DNA from: Streptomyces fumigatiscleroticus
Lineage (GTDB): Bacteria; Actinomycetota; Actinomycetes; Streptomycetales; Streptomycetaceae
Length of the DNA stretch: 64,000 nucleotides
Direction of reading: 5' to 3'
NCBI RefSeq assembly: GCF_014647975.1
Contig: NZ_BMQF01000013.1
Coordinates: forward strand, 1-64,000
The position numbers and the translations under genes were made by a program. Of the stretch, positions 15,957 through 24,213 are shown in pieces (the stretch's first letter is position 1; every line of letters begins with the position of its first letter). Under the pieces are notes generated by a model. That model worked only from the letters and a program-made list of their open reading frames with translations. It did not search any database and was not told the origin of the DNA.

Positions 15957-16193
15957 CCATGCCTCCCCGCGTGGATGAATGACAGGGTGACCCCTCTCAC
16001 ATTGGTCTGTCGAGGGTGCGTGACCGGTTCGTAAGGGAACCGGTAGGTATGTCGTTCTCGTCTACCGCTTGAGTTTGGGCCGCACACAGGACACTGGTAC
16101 ATGGTTCGGACAGCGCCACGGAGCGATGTCCCGGGCGGCGGTTCACGGTTCGGTAGGCGCACGCGGGGCGTGCGCCGCATGGAGGAGGCATCG

Positions 16194-18545
16194 GTGGCGG
16201 GCGAGTCCCCCGACAGGTCGAAGCAGCGCGAGTCGTCGGCAGAACCGACGTCGGGGAGCGCGGGCCCGGTTCCCGAGGCCGGGAACGAGACGGGCGGCAG
16301 GACGGACGACCCGAGGCTCTCGGTGGCCCGGGAGAAGTCGCCGGCCCCGGCCGAGCCGGCCCCGCCCCGCGGCGGCGTCGACACGGCGACCCGGGTGTTC
16401 TCGGTACGGGATCTGGCCTCGAACACCAAGAACACCGAGGGGGACGCCGGGAAGGGCGCCAAGGACGCCGGAAAGGGCCCCCAGGACGGCCCTGCGGACC
16501 TGGGCGCCGGAGAGGACGGCGCCGCGGAGTCGGGCGGCGACGAGGGCACCGCCGGCGAGGACGCGCCGGGCACCTCCGGCAAGCGCGGGCCGGCCGGCGT
16601 GCCGGAGGACGGCCGGCTGCGCCAGACCGTCGCGGCGTGGGTCGCCTCCGCGGACGGCAAGGCGGCCGACGGGGACGGCGCCGACGAGGACAGCGCCGAC
16701 GACGAGGACGGCACGTCCGAGGCCGCCGCCGCGGACGCGACCGACGCCGCCGAGGACGCCGACACGGCGGACGACGGCGCGGACGACGGCGCGGACGACG
16801 ACGCCCCCGAGGACGGCAAGAAGGACAGAAACAGCGAGGACGACAAGGGCGACAAGAGCGAAAAGAGCGAAAAGAACGGCGAGGACGAGAAGTCCGGCGC
16901 CGCCGACGAACCGCGCGTCGACCAGCCCACCGCCGTCTTCACGACCGTACGCCCGCGTTCCTCCTCCCCCGCCGTCGACCAGCCCACGACGATGCTGAAG
17001 CTGGGCGACACGGCGAAGGCGGCCGAAAAGGGCACCAGGGCCGCCGACGACGAGAAGGACGGCGAGAAGACCGGCAGGCCCGAGGCCGAGGCCGAGCGCA
17101 CCAGCAAGTTCGTCGCCCTCAAGCCGCTCGACGACCCGTCCACGCGGCGGCCGAAGCCCGCCGACGCCACCGCCGCGCCGCCCAAGGTGCCGCCGGCCGA
17201 CGCCACCGCCTCCGTTCCGCAGGTCGGACCGGAGCGCACCACGCAGCAGCCGCTGCCGCCGAAGCCGCCGCTGGACCTGCTGGCGGAGCTGACCAACACC
17301 CCGCCTCCGCCGCCCACTCCGCTGCGGACGGTGGTGCGGCGGGTCAAGATCTGGACGCCGCTCGTCCTGCTGCTCGTCGTCGTCTTCGCGGTCGTACAGG
17401 CCGTGCGCCCGCTGCCGACGCCCACGCTCCAGCTCACCGCCGACGCCGACTACACCTTCGAGGGCGGCAAGGTCGGCATCCCGTGGCCGTCCGACGGGCA
17501 GGCCGCGCTGGACGTGCAGGGCATCGGTTCGTTCGGCTCGTCCGGTGAGCAGAAGCCGGTGCCGATCGCCAGTGTGGCCAAGGTGATGACGGCGTATCTC
17601 ATCCTGCGCGACCACCCGCTCAAGAGCGGTGCCGACGGTCCGAAGATCCGGATCGACGCGGCCGCCGAGAAGCAGGGCAGGGACGCGGGCCAGGAGTCGG
17701 CCGTCAAGGTGTACGAGGGCGACTCGATCTCCCAGCGGGAGGCCCTGGAGGCCATTCTCATCGCGTCCGCGAACAATGTGGCGCGGCTGCTCGCCCGCTG
17801 GGACGCCGGGTCGGAGAAGGCGTTCGTCACGAAGATGAACGACGCCGCCAAGGACCTCGGCATGACCAACACCACGTACACCGATCCGTCGGGTCTGAAC
17901 AACACGACGGTGAGCACGGCCGTGGACCAGGTGAAGCTGGCCAAGCAGGCGATGAAGGAGCCCGCCTTCCGCGAGGTCGCCGCGATGATGTCGTACACCG
18001 ACTACAAGGACGTGAACCACTCGAACTGGAACACCCTGGTCGGCAGCAACAACGTCGTCGGCATCAAGACCGGCACCACCACCTCCGCGCTGGGCAACCT
18101 GGTCTTCGCGGCGAAGAAGGAGGTCGGCGGCGAGACGCGGACCATCATCGGCGCCGTGGTCCGCCAGCCCGCGGGCGGCGGGTACAGCGGCATCCTGGAC
18201 GCCGCCATCGGTGCGGGCGACAAGCTGATCCGGGCCGCGCAGGGCGCGCTGGAGTCGGCGACGATCGTGAAGAAGGGCGATGTCGTCGGGTACGTCGACG
18301 ACGGGCTCGGCGGGCGGACCCCGGTCGTGGCCACCCAGGACGTCAAAGCCGTGGGCTGGTCGGGCCTGACGGTGAAGCTGACGTTCACGGGCCAGGACCT
18401 GCCGCACGCCGCGCAGGCCGGCACCGAGGTCGGCACGCTGACCGTGGGCGACGGCGGCACCAGCGGCGCCGTGCAGGTCCCGGTGGCCCTCCAGAAGGAT
18501 CTCGTCGAGCCGGGCTTCGCGGACAAGCTGACGCGCCTGGGCTGA
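16194..18545 (+). CDS. D-alanyl-D-alanine carboxypeptidase with long disordered cytoplasmic N-terminus
   Basis: Peptidase S11 family: the catalytic triad motifs are S460-V-A-K463, S525-A-N527 and K625-T-G627, counted from the GTG at 16194. The enzyme trims the terminal D-Ala of peptidoglycan stem peptides. A single transmembrane helix at about 388-406 places the catalytic domain outside. The first ~385 residues are low-complexity, rich in Asp, Glu, Ala and Lys, with several Thr-centred motifs (DTATRVFSV, DQPTAVFTT, DQPTTMLKL). This is far longer than the tail of typical DD-carboxypeptidases. GTG 16194 is chosen for its GGAGGAGG five nucleotides upstream; an ATG at 16101 is possible. Confidence 0.9.
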   Translation: MAGESPDRSKQRESSAEPTSGSAGPVPEAGNETGGRTDDPRLSVAREKSPAPAEPAPPRGGVDTATRVFSVRDLASNTKNTEGDAGKGAKDAGKGPQDGPADLGAGEDGAAESGGDEGTAGEDAPGTSGKRGPAGVPEDGRLRQTVAAWVASADGKAADGDGADEDSADDEDGTSEAAAADATDAAEDADTADDGADDGADDDAPEDGKKDRNSEDDKGDKSEKSEKNGEDEKSGAADEPRVDQPTAVFTTVRPRSSSPAVDQPTTMLKLGDTAKAAEKGTRAADDEKDGEKTGRPEAEAERTSKFVALKPLDDPSTRRPKPADATAAPPKVPPADATASVPQVGPERTTQQPLPPKPPLDLLAELTNTPPPPPTPLRTVVRRVKIWTPLVLLLVVVFAVVQAVRPLPTPTLQLTADADYTFEGGKVGIPWPSDGQAALDVQGIGSFGSSGEQKPVPIASVAKVMTAYLILRDHPLKSGADGPKIRIDAAAEKQGRDAGQESAVKVYEGDSISQREALEAILIASANNVARLLARWDAGSEKAFVTKMNDAAKDLGMTNTTYTDPSGLNNTTVSTAVDQVKLAKQAMKEPAFREVAAMMSYTDYKDVNHSNWNTLVGSNNVVGIKTGTTTSALGNLVFAAKKEVGGETRTIIGAVVRQPAGGGYSGILDAAIGAGDKLIRAAQGALESATIVKKGDVVGYVDDGLGGRTPVVATQDVKAVGWSGLTVKLTFTGQDLPHAAQAGTEVGTLTVGDGGTSGAVQVPVALQKDLVEPGFADKLTRLG

Positions 18546-18740
18546 CGCGCCCCGGCCGGCCTCCGCGCGCCGCACCGTACGACCGCACCCCGTCGAGGGA
18601 GCCCACCCGGGCGCCCCCCGGCGGGGTGCGTGCTAGCGTCACGAATCGGGCAGGTCGCCGGTCGCGGGAACACGGCCGTGTACGGGAAACGAACGGGACC
18701 CGGCCGGGAGCAGAAGACGGGAAACGGGGAGTGCCTTCAG

Positions 18741-20597
18741 GTGGCCACTGCGGAGCCGACACGCGCCGACGACGCCGATCCGGGCGCGGGCACCGGACCG
18801 CGAATAACCCTGCCCGCTCCGCGCGGCAACGGCGGCGGTGACCCCGGCCGTCCGCAGACGGCCTCCTCGGTGAAGGCCGCCGCCCTGACCGTGCGCGAGC
18901 GTCTGCTGCGGCATCCGGTGCTGTTCGTCACCGCCCTGGCCGGGGTGCTCCACGTCGTCTGGTTCTTCACCTTCGCCAACAGCGGCGGCGATCTGGCGGC
19001 GCAGGACGCGTGGGCGGAGTTCGTCGGCCGGCACCCGGACTCGGCGTACAACCTGGCCTGGTACGGCGGTATGCACCCGGTGTCGTACAGCGTGGTGTCG
19101 CCGTATCTGATGTCGGTGCTCGGCGTGCGGACGACGATGATGGTCGCGGGCACGCTCTCCGCGGGGCTGCTGACGCTGGTGCTGATCCGCAGCCGTGTCG
19201 TGCGGAACCCGCTCCGGCCCGCGCTGGCGGGCGTGTTCGCGCTGCTGTGCAACGCGGCGTCGGGGCGGGTGACCTTCGGCCTGGGCACGATGTTCGCGCT
19301 GGGCGCGGTCGCCGTGGTCTTCTGCTGGCCCCACCGCTGGCGCTACAAGCGCTGGGCGAAGGCGCTGTGCGCGGCGCCGCTGGCCGCGCTCGCCACCATG
19401 GCCTCGCCGGTGGCGGGTCTGTTCGTGGGCCTGGTGGCGGCGGCGCTGTTCCTCCAGAAGCGGTTGCCGGGCGCCTGGGCGCTGGGGCTGGCGCCGAGCG
19501 CGGTGGTGGCGGTGTCGGCCTGGCTGTTCCCGTTCTCCGGCACCCAGCCGATGAAGATCGGTTCGGTGATCCTGCCGCTGCTGTACGCGGTGCTCGTCGT
19601 GGTCCTCGTCCCGCGCCAGTGGAAGACGGTCCGGCTGACCTCCGGCGTCTACGGCCTGAGCGTCGTGCTGGTGTGGCTGATCAGCTCGCAGATCGGCTCC
19701 AACATCACGCGGCTGGCGATGCTGTTCGCCGGGGTGGTGCTGGTGGCCGCGCTGCCGTTCGCGGTGCCGCGCTCGCGCAAGTGGTACACGCTCGTGCTGG
19801 CCATCGCGGGCTTCACCGTCTGGATCGGCTACAAGTCGGTCGACGACGTCGTCCACACCACGCCGGCCGCCTCCTGGGCGCGCGAGCTGGCGCCGCTGGT
19901 CAACGAGCTCCAGGAGGTCGGCGCGGAGAAGGGCCGGGTGGAGGTCGTCCCCGCCCGCTCGCACCGCGAGGCGTCCGCCCTCGCGCCGTACGTCAATCTG
20001 GCCCGCGGCTGGAACCGCCAGGCCGACATGGAGCGCAACCCCCTCTTCTACGACGACACGCTCAACTCGGCCAACTACCACGAGTGGCTGCGCAGATGGG
20101 CCGTGCACTTCGTGGTCGTGCCCAAGGACGAGCCGGACGGCGACGGCGGCGAGCGGGAGCGGGAGCTGGTGCAGCGGGGCCTGCCGTATCTGAAGCAGGT
20201 GTGGGGCGACGCCAACTGGCAGCTGTTCCAGGTGACCGACCCGGCCCCGCTGGCCGAGCCGAACGCGGTGGTCGACCGTGCCGAGCAGGGCGAGTGGACG
20301 CTGCGGGTGTCCAAGGCGGGCCGGGTGCTGATCCGCATCCCGTACTCGCCGTGGCTGAGCATCGTGGACGCCGACGGCAAGAGCCTGAAGGCGCCGCAGG
20401 AGACCGAGGCCTCCAAGAACCGTCCCGACGGCAGTCCGAAGACGTACGACAACGTCAACGGCTGTCTGATGGAGACGGAGGAGGACACCGACGGCGACAA
20501 GTGGACGGTGCTGCTGGCCCCGAAGGCCGGCACCTACCGGCTGGCGGCGCCCTACCAGCTGCCGCGGGGCACGCCGTGCCCCGAGGAACTGCGCTGA
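18741..20597 (+). CDS. Polytopic membrane protein, possibly GT-C glycosyltransferase-like
   Basis: The N-terminal ~60 residues are disordered. About a dozen hydrophobic segments follow (LFVTALAGVLHVVWFFTF, MMVAGTLSAGLLTLVLI, LYAVLVVVLVP and others), then an extracytoplasmic C-terminal domain of about 200 residues (LVNELQEVGAEKGRVEVVPARSHREA...). This topology is like GT-C type sugar transferases, but I see no definite catalytic motif beyond acidic residues after helix 1, so the function is open. GTG at 18741 is used because of a GGGAG about 10 nt upstream. The stop codon is the first unit of a 12-bp tandem repeat. It follows the carboxypeptidase gene by 195 nt. Confidence 0.75.
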   Translation: MATAEPTRADDADPGAGTGPRITLPAPRGNGGGDPGRPQTASSVKAAALTVRERLLRHPVLFVTALAGVLHVVWFFTFANSGGDLAAQDAWAEFVGRHPDSAYNLAWYGGMHPVSYSVVSPYLMSVLGVRTTMMVAGTLSAGLLTLVLIRSRVVRNPLRPALAGVFALLCNAASGRVTFGLGTMFALGAVAVVFCWPHRWRYKRWAKALCAAPLAALATMASPVAGLFVGLVAAALFLQKRLPGAWALGLAPSAVVAVSAWLFPFSGTQPMKIGSVILPLLYAVLVVVLVPRQWKTVRLTSGVYGLSVVLVWLISSQIGSNITRLAMLFAGVVLVAALPFAVPRSRKWYTLVLAIAGFTVWIGYKSVDDVVHTTPAASWARELAPLVNELQEVGAEKGRVEVVPARSHREASALAPYVNLARGWNRQADMERNPLFYDDTLNSANYHEWLRRWAVHFVVVPKDEPDGDGGERERELVQRGLPYLKQVWGDANWQLFQVTDPAPLAEPNAVVDRAEQGEWTLRVSKAGRVLIRIPYSPWLSIVDADGKSLKAPQETEASKNRPDGSPKTYDNVNGCLMETEEDTDGDKWTVLLAPKAGTYRLAAPYQLPRGTPCPEELR

Positions 20598-20687
20598 TCC
20601 GACCCCTGATCCGACCCCTGATCCGACCCCTGATCCGTGCCCCGTCGCTGGTCCACGCCCTGGTCCGGGTCCTGGTCCGGTGCTGGG
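20595..20687 (+). repeat. 12-bp tandem repeat starting at the stop codon
   Basis: TGATCCGACCCC is present three times in full plus TGATCCG (20595-20637). The first TGA is the stop codon of the upstream gene and the repeat is in frame, so TGA recurs at 20607, 20619 and 20631. Degenerate units (CTGGTCCACGCC, CTGGTCCGGGTC, CTGGTCCGGTGC) continue to about 20687. The rest of the 300-bp gap holds the upstream region of the symporter gene. Confidence 0.9.
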
Positions 20688-20897
20688 CGGACACGTCCGC
20701 CGACCGTTCATGTGCGTGAACTGAAGTCAGTAAGCCGAACCTTTTTACCTGCTCTTGACCATACGCTTCCTTGTCGTGCCCGCGCCGACGCACCCACGAT
20801 GAGCGGGCACTTCGCGGCCTCCCTCGCCCCTACCCCGCTCGTGCGAAGTGCCAACCAGCTGAGCGGAGTTCACAAGGCGGACCCTGGAAGGGGGCAC

Positions 20898-22469
20898 ATG
20901 AACAGTCTCGACTGGGCCGTGCTCATCGGCTACTTCGGCGTGATGGTGGCCATCGGCGTCTGGTCGCACAAGCGGGTCGACACGGTCAGCGACTTCTTCA
21001 CCGCCGGCGGGAAGATGCCCTGGTGGCTCTCCGGCATCTCGCACCACATGTCGGGCTACAGCGCGGTGATGTTCACCGGGTACGCGGGCATCGCCTACAC
21101 CTACGGCGTCACGTCCTTCGTCACCTGGTCGTTCCCGATCGCGCTCGGTATCGCCATCGGGTCGAAGCTGTTCGCGCCGCGCATCAACCGGCTGCGCTCG
21201 CGACTGCACGTCGCCTCTCCGCTGGAGTATCTGAAGAACCGCTACAACCTGCCCACCCAGCAGGCCCTGGCCTGGTCCGGCATGCTGCTGAAGATCGTGG
21301 ACGTGGGCGCGAAGTGGGCCGCGATCGCGACGCTGCTGTCGGTCTTCACCGGAATCTCCCTCAATCAGGGCATCCTCATCACCGGTGTGATCACCGGCAT
21401 CTACTGCACGATCGGCGGCCTGTGGGCGGACGCCCTGACCGAACTCGGGCAGTTCGTGATCCAGCTGCTGGCCGGCATCGCGATGTTCGTGGCGGTCGTC
21501 CTGAAGCTCGACGACCACGGCGGCTTCTTCGGCGCCTGGGACCAGCCCGAGCTGCACGGCCATGGAAAGCCCCTGGTCGGCCCGTACGGCACCGTCTTCC
21601 TGCTCGCCTTCCTCTTCATCAAGCTCTTCGAGTACAACGGCGGCATGCTCAACCAGGCCCAGCGCTACATGGCCACGGGCAGCGCCCGCGAGGCCGAGCG
21701 GTCGGCGCGGCTGTCCGCCGTCCTCTGGCTGGTCTGGCCGGTCGTGCTGTTCTTCCCCATGTGGATGTCACCACTGCTGGTGCAGTCGCAGAAGCCGGAC
21801 GGCTCCGACTCCTACGCCCTGATGACCGAGCAGCTGCTGCCGCACGGTCTGCTGGGCCTGGTGATCGTCGGCTTCTTCTCGCACACCATGGCCATGTGCT
21901 CCTCCGACGCCAACGCGATCGCGGCGGTGTTCACCCGGGACGTGGCGCCGGTGCTGTCCGCGAAGGCGCGGGCGTGGAGCGAGCGGACCGGCCTGGTCGC
22001 GGCGCGTCTGACGACCGTGATCTTCCTCGGTCTGTCGATGGCGGTGGCCACCCAGGTCAACTCGCCCACCTTCAAGGACATCATCACCGTCGTGATCAAG
22101 TGGGTGGCCGGTCTGATGGGCCCGATCGCGATCCCGATGATGCTGGGTCTGCTGCGCCCGTTCCGCCGCTCCGGGCCGACCGCCGCGCTCACCAGCTGGG
22201 CGCTGGGTCTGCTCGCCTTCTGGCTGGTCAACTACCCGATCAGCTGGAACGTCGACGGCGGTGTGCCGCTCCAGTACCAGGTGTCGATCCCGCTGGCCGT
22301 GTCGCTGGTCCTGTACATCCTCATCGGCTACCTGAAGCCGGAGGACACCCCGGAGCGGCTGGCGATCATCGAGCGGGTCAACACGGACGACGACGGCGCG
22401 ACCGCCGCCGCGATCCCCACGCCGGCCGGCGGGGTGCAGGACACGGTACGGCCCCGGGTGAAGGACTAG
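20898..22469 (+). CDS. Sodium:solute symporter (SSS family)
   Basis: The 523-residue protein begins MNSLDWAVLIGYFGVMVAIGVWSHKRV and has about 13 helices, with the SSS features SDFFTAGGKMPWWLSGISHHMSGYSAVMFTGY and the later SSDANAIAAVFTRDV segment that resembles the conserved sodium site region. Members import sugars, proline, pantothenate or similar solutes with Na+. Substrate is unresolved; sugar-type members share the GGKxxPWW pattern. ATG has GGAAGGGGG upstream. The next gene converges and their 3' ends are separated by a 25-copy tandem repeat. Confidence 0.9.
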   Translation: MNSLDWAVLIGYFGVMVAIGVWSHKRVDTVSDFFTAGGKMPWWLSGISHHMSGYSAVMFTGYAGIAYTYGVTSFVTWSFPIALGIAIGSKLFAPRINRLRSRLHVASPLEYLKNRYNLPTQQALAWSGMLLKIVDVGAKWAAIATLLSVFTGISLNQGILITGVITGIYCTIGGLWADALTELGQFVIQLLAGIAMFVAVVLKLDDHGGFFGAWDQPELHGHGKPLVGPYGTVFLLAFLFIKLFEYNGGMLNQAQRYMATGSAREAERSARLSAVLWLVWPVVLFFPMWMSPLLVQSQKPDGSDSYALMTEQLLPHGLLGLVIVGFFSHTMAMCSSDANAIAAVFTRDVAPVLSAKARAWSERTGLVAARLTTVIFLGLSMAVATQVNSPTFKDIITVVIKWVAGLMGPIAIPMMLGLLRPFRRSGPTAALTSWALGLLAFWLVNYPISWNVDGGVPLQYQVSIPLAVSLVLYILIGYLKPEDTPERLAIIERVNTDDDGATAAAIPTPAGGVQDTVRPRVKD

Positions 22470-22485
22470 ACCGGCGACGCCGGGA

Positions 22486-23013
22486 CTCAGGCCCGGGAAC
22501 GCCAGGCTCAGGCCCGGGAACGCCGGGGCTCAGGCCCGGGAACGCCAGGCTCAGGCCCGGATACGCCGCGCTCAGGCCCGGATACGCCGCGCTCAGGCCC
22601 GGGGATACCGGGCTCAGGCCCGGGAACGCCAGGCTCAGGCCCGGGAACACCGGGGCTCAGGCCCGGGAACGCCAGGCTCAGGCCCGGGGATACCGGGCTC
22701 AGGCCCGGGAACGCCGGGCTCAGGCCCGGGAACGCCGGGCTCAGGCCCGGGAACGCCGGGCTCAGGCCCGGGAACGCCGGGCTCAGGCCCGGGAACGCCG
22801 GGCTCAGGCCCGGGAACGCCGGGCTCAGGCCCGGGAACGCCAGGCTCAGGCCCGGGAACACCGGGGCTCAGGCCCGGATACGCCGCGCTCAGGCCCGGGG
22901 ATACCGGGCTCAGGCCCGGGAACGCCGGGCTCAGGCCCGGGAACGCCGGGCTCAGGCCCGGGAACGCCAGGCTCAGGCCCGGATACGCCGGGCTCAGGCC
23001 CGGGGATACCGGG
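22486..23013. repeat. 25-copy 21-bp tandem array between convergent genes
   Basis: Units are built on CTCAGGCCCGGGAACGCCGGG. By eye there are 25 contiguous copies; 22 are 21 bp and three (units 2, 8, 18) are 22 bp. Sub-types differ in the second half (GAACGCCAGG, GAACGCCGGG, GATACGCCGCG, GGATACCGGG) and recur in a non-random order, including a run of six identical units. Each unit carries CCCGGG-type self-complementarity, so the transcript from either strand can form serial small hairpins. On the minus strand each unit contains TGA, and the last unit supplies the stop codon of the ADP-ribosylglycohydrolase gene. Confidence 0.95.
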
Positions 23014-24109
23014 CCAGCCATCCCGGGGACGAACCCGCCGGGCCGTGCAGGGCCGGGCCCTGGGTCATCTCCATCGCGAAGTCGTCGGCCAGTTCCAGGA
23101 TCGTGGGACGGCCCTCCAGCTCGGCCAGCCAGGCCGGCGGGAGGGCCGTCTCGCCGTGCAGGGCGCCGAGCAGCCCGCCGGTCAGGGCGCCCGCCATGGC
23201 GGAGGGACCGTCCTGGTTGACCGCGAGGCACAGGCCGTGCCGGACGTCCTCGCCGACCAGCGCGCAGTACACCGCGGCGGCCACCAGCCCCTCCGCCGTG
23301 CCCTGTCCCGTCAGCTCGTGCACCCGGTCAGGACCGGGCAGCCCCTGCCGCACCGCGCCCAGCGCGTGCTGCAACGCGTCCGACACCGGCTGGTGCCCCG
23401 GTCGGGCGGACAGCAGCGCCAGCGCCCGCTGCACGCCCCCGTCCAGGCTGTCGCCCCGGGCCAGCGCGTGCACGATCACGGCGTAGGCGCCCGCCGCGAG
23501 GCGGGCGGTGGGGTGCCCGTGCGTCTGGGCCGCGCACTCCACGGCGAGCTGCGCGACCAGCTGGGGGTCCCAGCCGACCAGCAGCCCGAAGGGAGCGGAG
23601 CGGGCGGCGGCCTCGGCGCCGGGCTCGCCCGGGTTCTTGGGGGCGTCCAAGGTGCCCATGGTGTCGTCGCCGAGGCCCAGCAGCAGCGAGCGCGGCGGGT
23701 CCCTCCGGGCGTACAGCCACTCCTCCCGCGCCAGCCATCCGTCGTCCTTGCGCCGCTCGTCCGGCCCCCAGTCCCGCTGGGTGGCGGCCCAGCGCAGGTA
23801 CGCCCGGTGCACGTCGGTCGGCGGGTGCCAGGCGCCGGTGTCCCGGCGGACCTGGGCGCGTATCAGCCCGTCCACGGAGAAGAGGGAGAGCTGCGTGAGG
23901 TGGGTGACGGCACCGCGTCTGCCGTAGGCGGGGGCGAGATCGACGAGGCCCTCGGGGCCGTACGCCTTCCGTATCCCGCCGAGGTCCAGCCCGTGCGCGG
24001 GCGCACCGAGCGCGTCCCCGACCGCCGCGCCGAGCAGCGTGCCCCGCACCCGGCTGCGGAAGTCCTGCTGCTCACTGCGGCCCCAGATCGCCCCGGCTGT
24101 CGCACCCAC
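22994..24109 (-). CDS. ADP-ribosylglycohydrolase-family protein with altered metal motifs
   Basis: The 371-residue protein has the family fold markers RVRGTLLGAAVGDALGAP, GIRKAYGPEGL, LTQLSLFSVDGLIRA and LCLAVNQDGPSAMAGALTGGLLGALHG. In active DraG/ARH-type hydrolases the second motif contains TDDT and the C-terminal motif GGDxDS, which together hold two metal ions. Here the corresponding sequence is THLT and NQDGPS, so several metal ligands are missing. Enzymes of this family remove ADP-ribose from proteins; this copy may be inactive, may bind ADP-ribose only, or act on another substrate. The C-terminal residues RYPRA and the stop lie inside the 21-bp repeat array. Confidence 0.85.
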   Translation of the reverse strand: MGATAGAIWGRSEQQDFRSRVRGTLLGAAVGDALGAPAHGLDLGGIRKAYGPEGLVDLAPAYGRRGAVTHLTQLSLFSVDGLIRAQVRRDTGAWHPPTDVHRAYLRWAATQRDWGPDERRKDDGWLAREEWLYARRDPPRSLLLGLGDDTMGTLDAPKNPGEPGAEAAARSAPFGLLVGWDPQLVAQLAVECAAQTHGHPTARLAAGAYAVIVHALARGDSLDGGVQRALALLSARPGHQPVSDALQHALGAVRQGLPGPDRVHELTGQGTAEGLVAAAVYCALVGEDVRHGLCLAVNQDGPSAMAGALTGGLLGALHGETALPPAWLAELEGRPTILELADDFAMEMTQGPALHGPAGSSPGWLARYPRA

Positions 24110-24213
24110 CTAGACCTCCCAGGGCACCGTCCGTACGTACGACGTTCAGCACTGTAATCGAACGGGGACGGTCGGTTCAGGGGTGAAGAAGGATGGGGAT
24201 GCGACAGAAGTGG

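Noticed and set aside
22486..23013. CRISPR array
   Set aside because: The 21-bp units are contiguous with no spacers, they are not separated by unique sequence, and no cas genes are near.
22508..23231. Repeat-encoded proteins (heptapeptides such as SPAFPGL) on the minus strand
   Set aside because: No start with a ribosome binding site, frames broken by the 22-bp units, and the region is the 3' end of two genes.
20771..24157. A plus-strand reading frame of over 1,100 codons through the symporter, repeat array and hydrolase
   Set aside because: The 21-bp repeat keeps frames open by chance of its length; sequence outside it is a shadow of genes in other frames.
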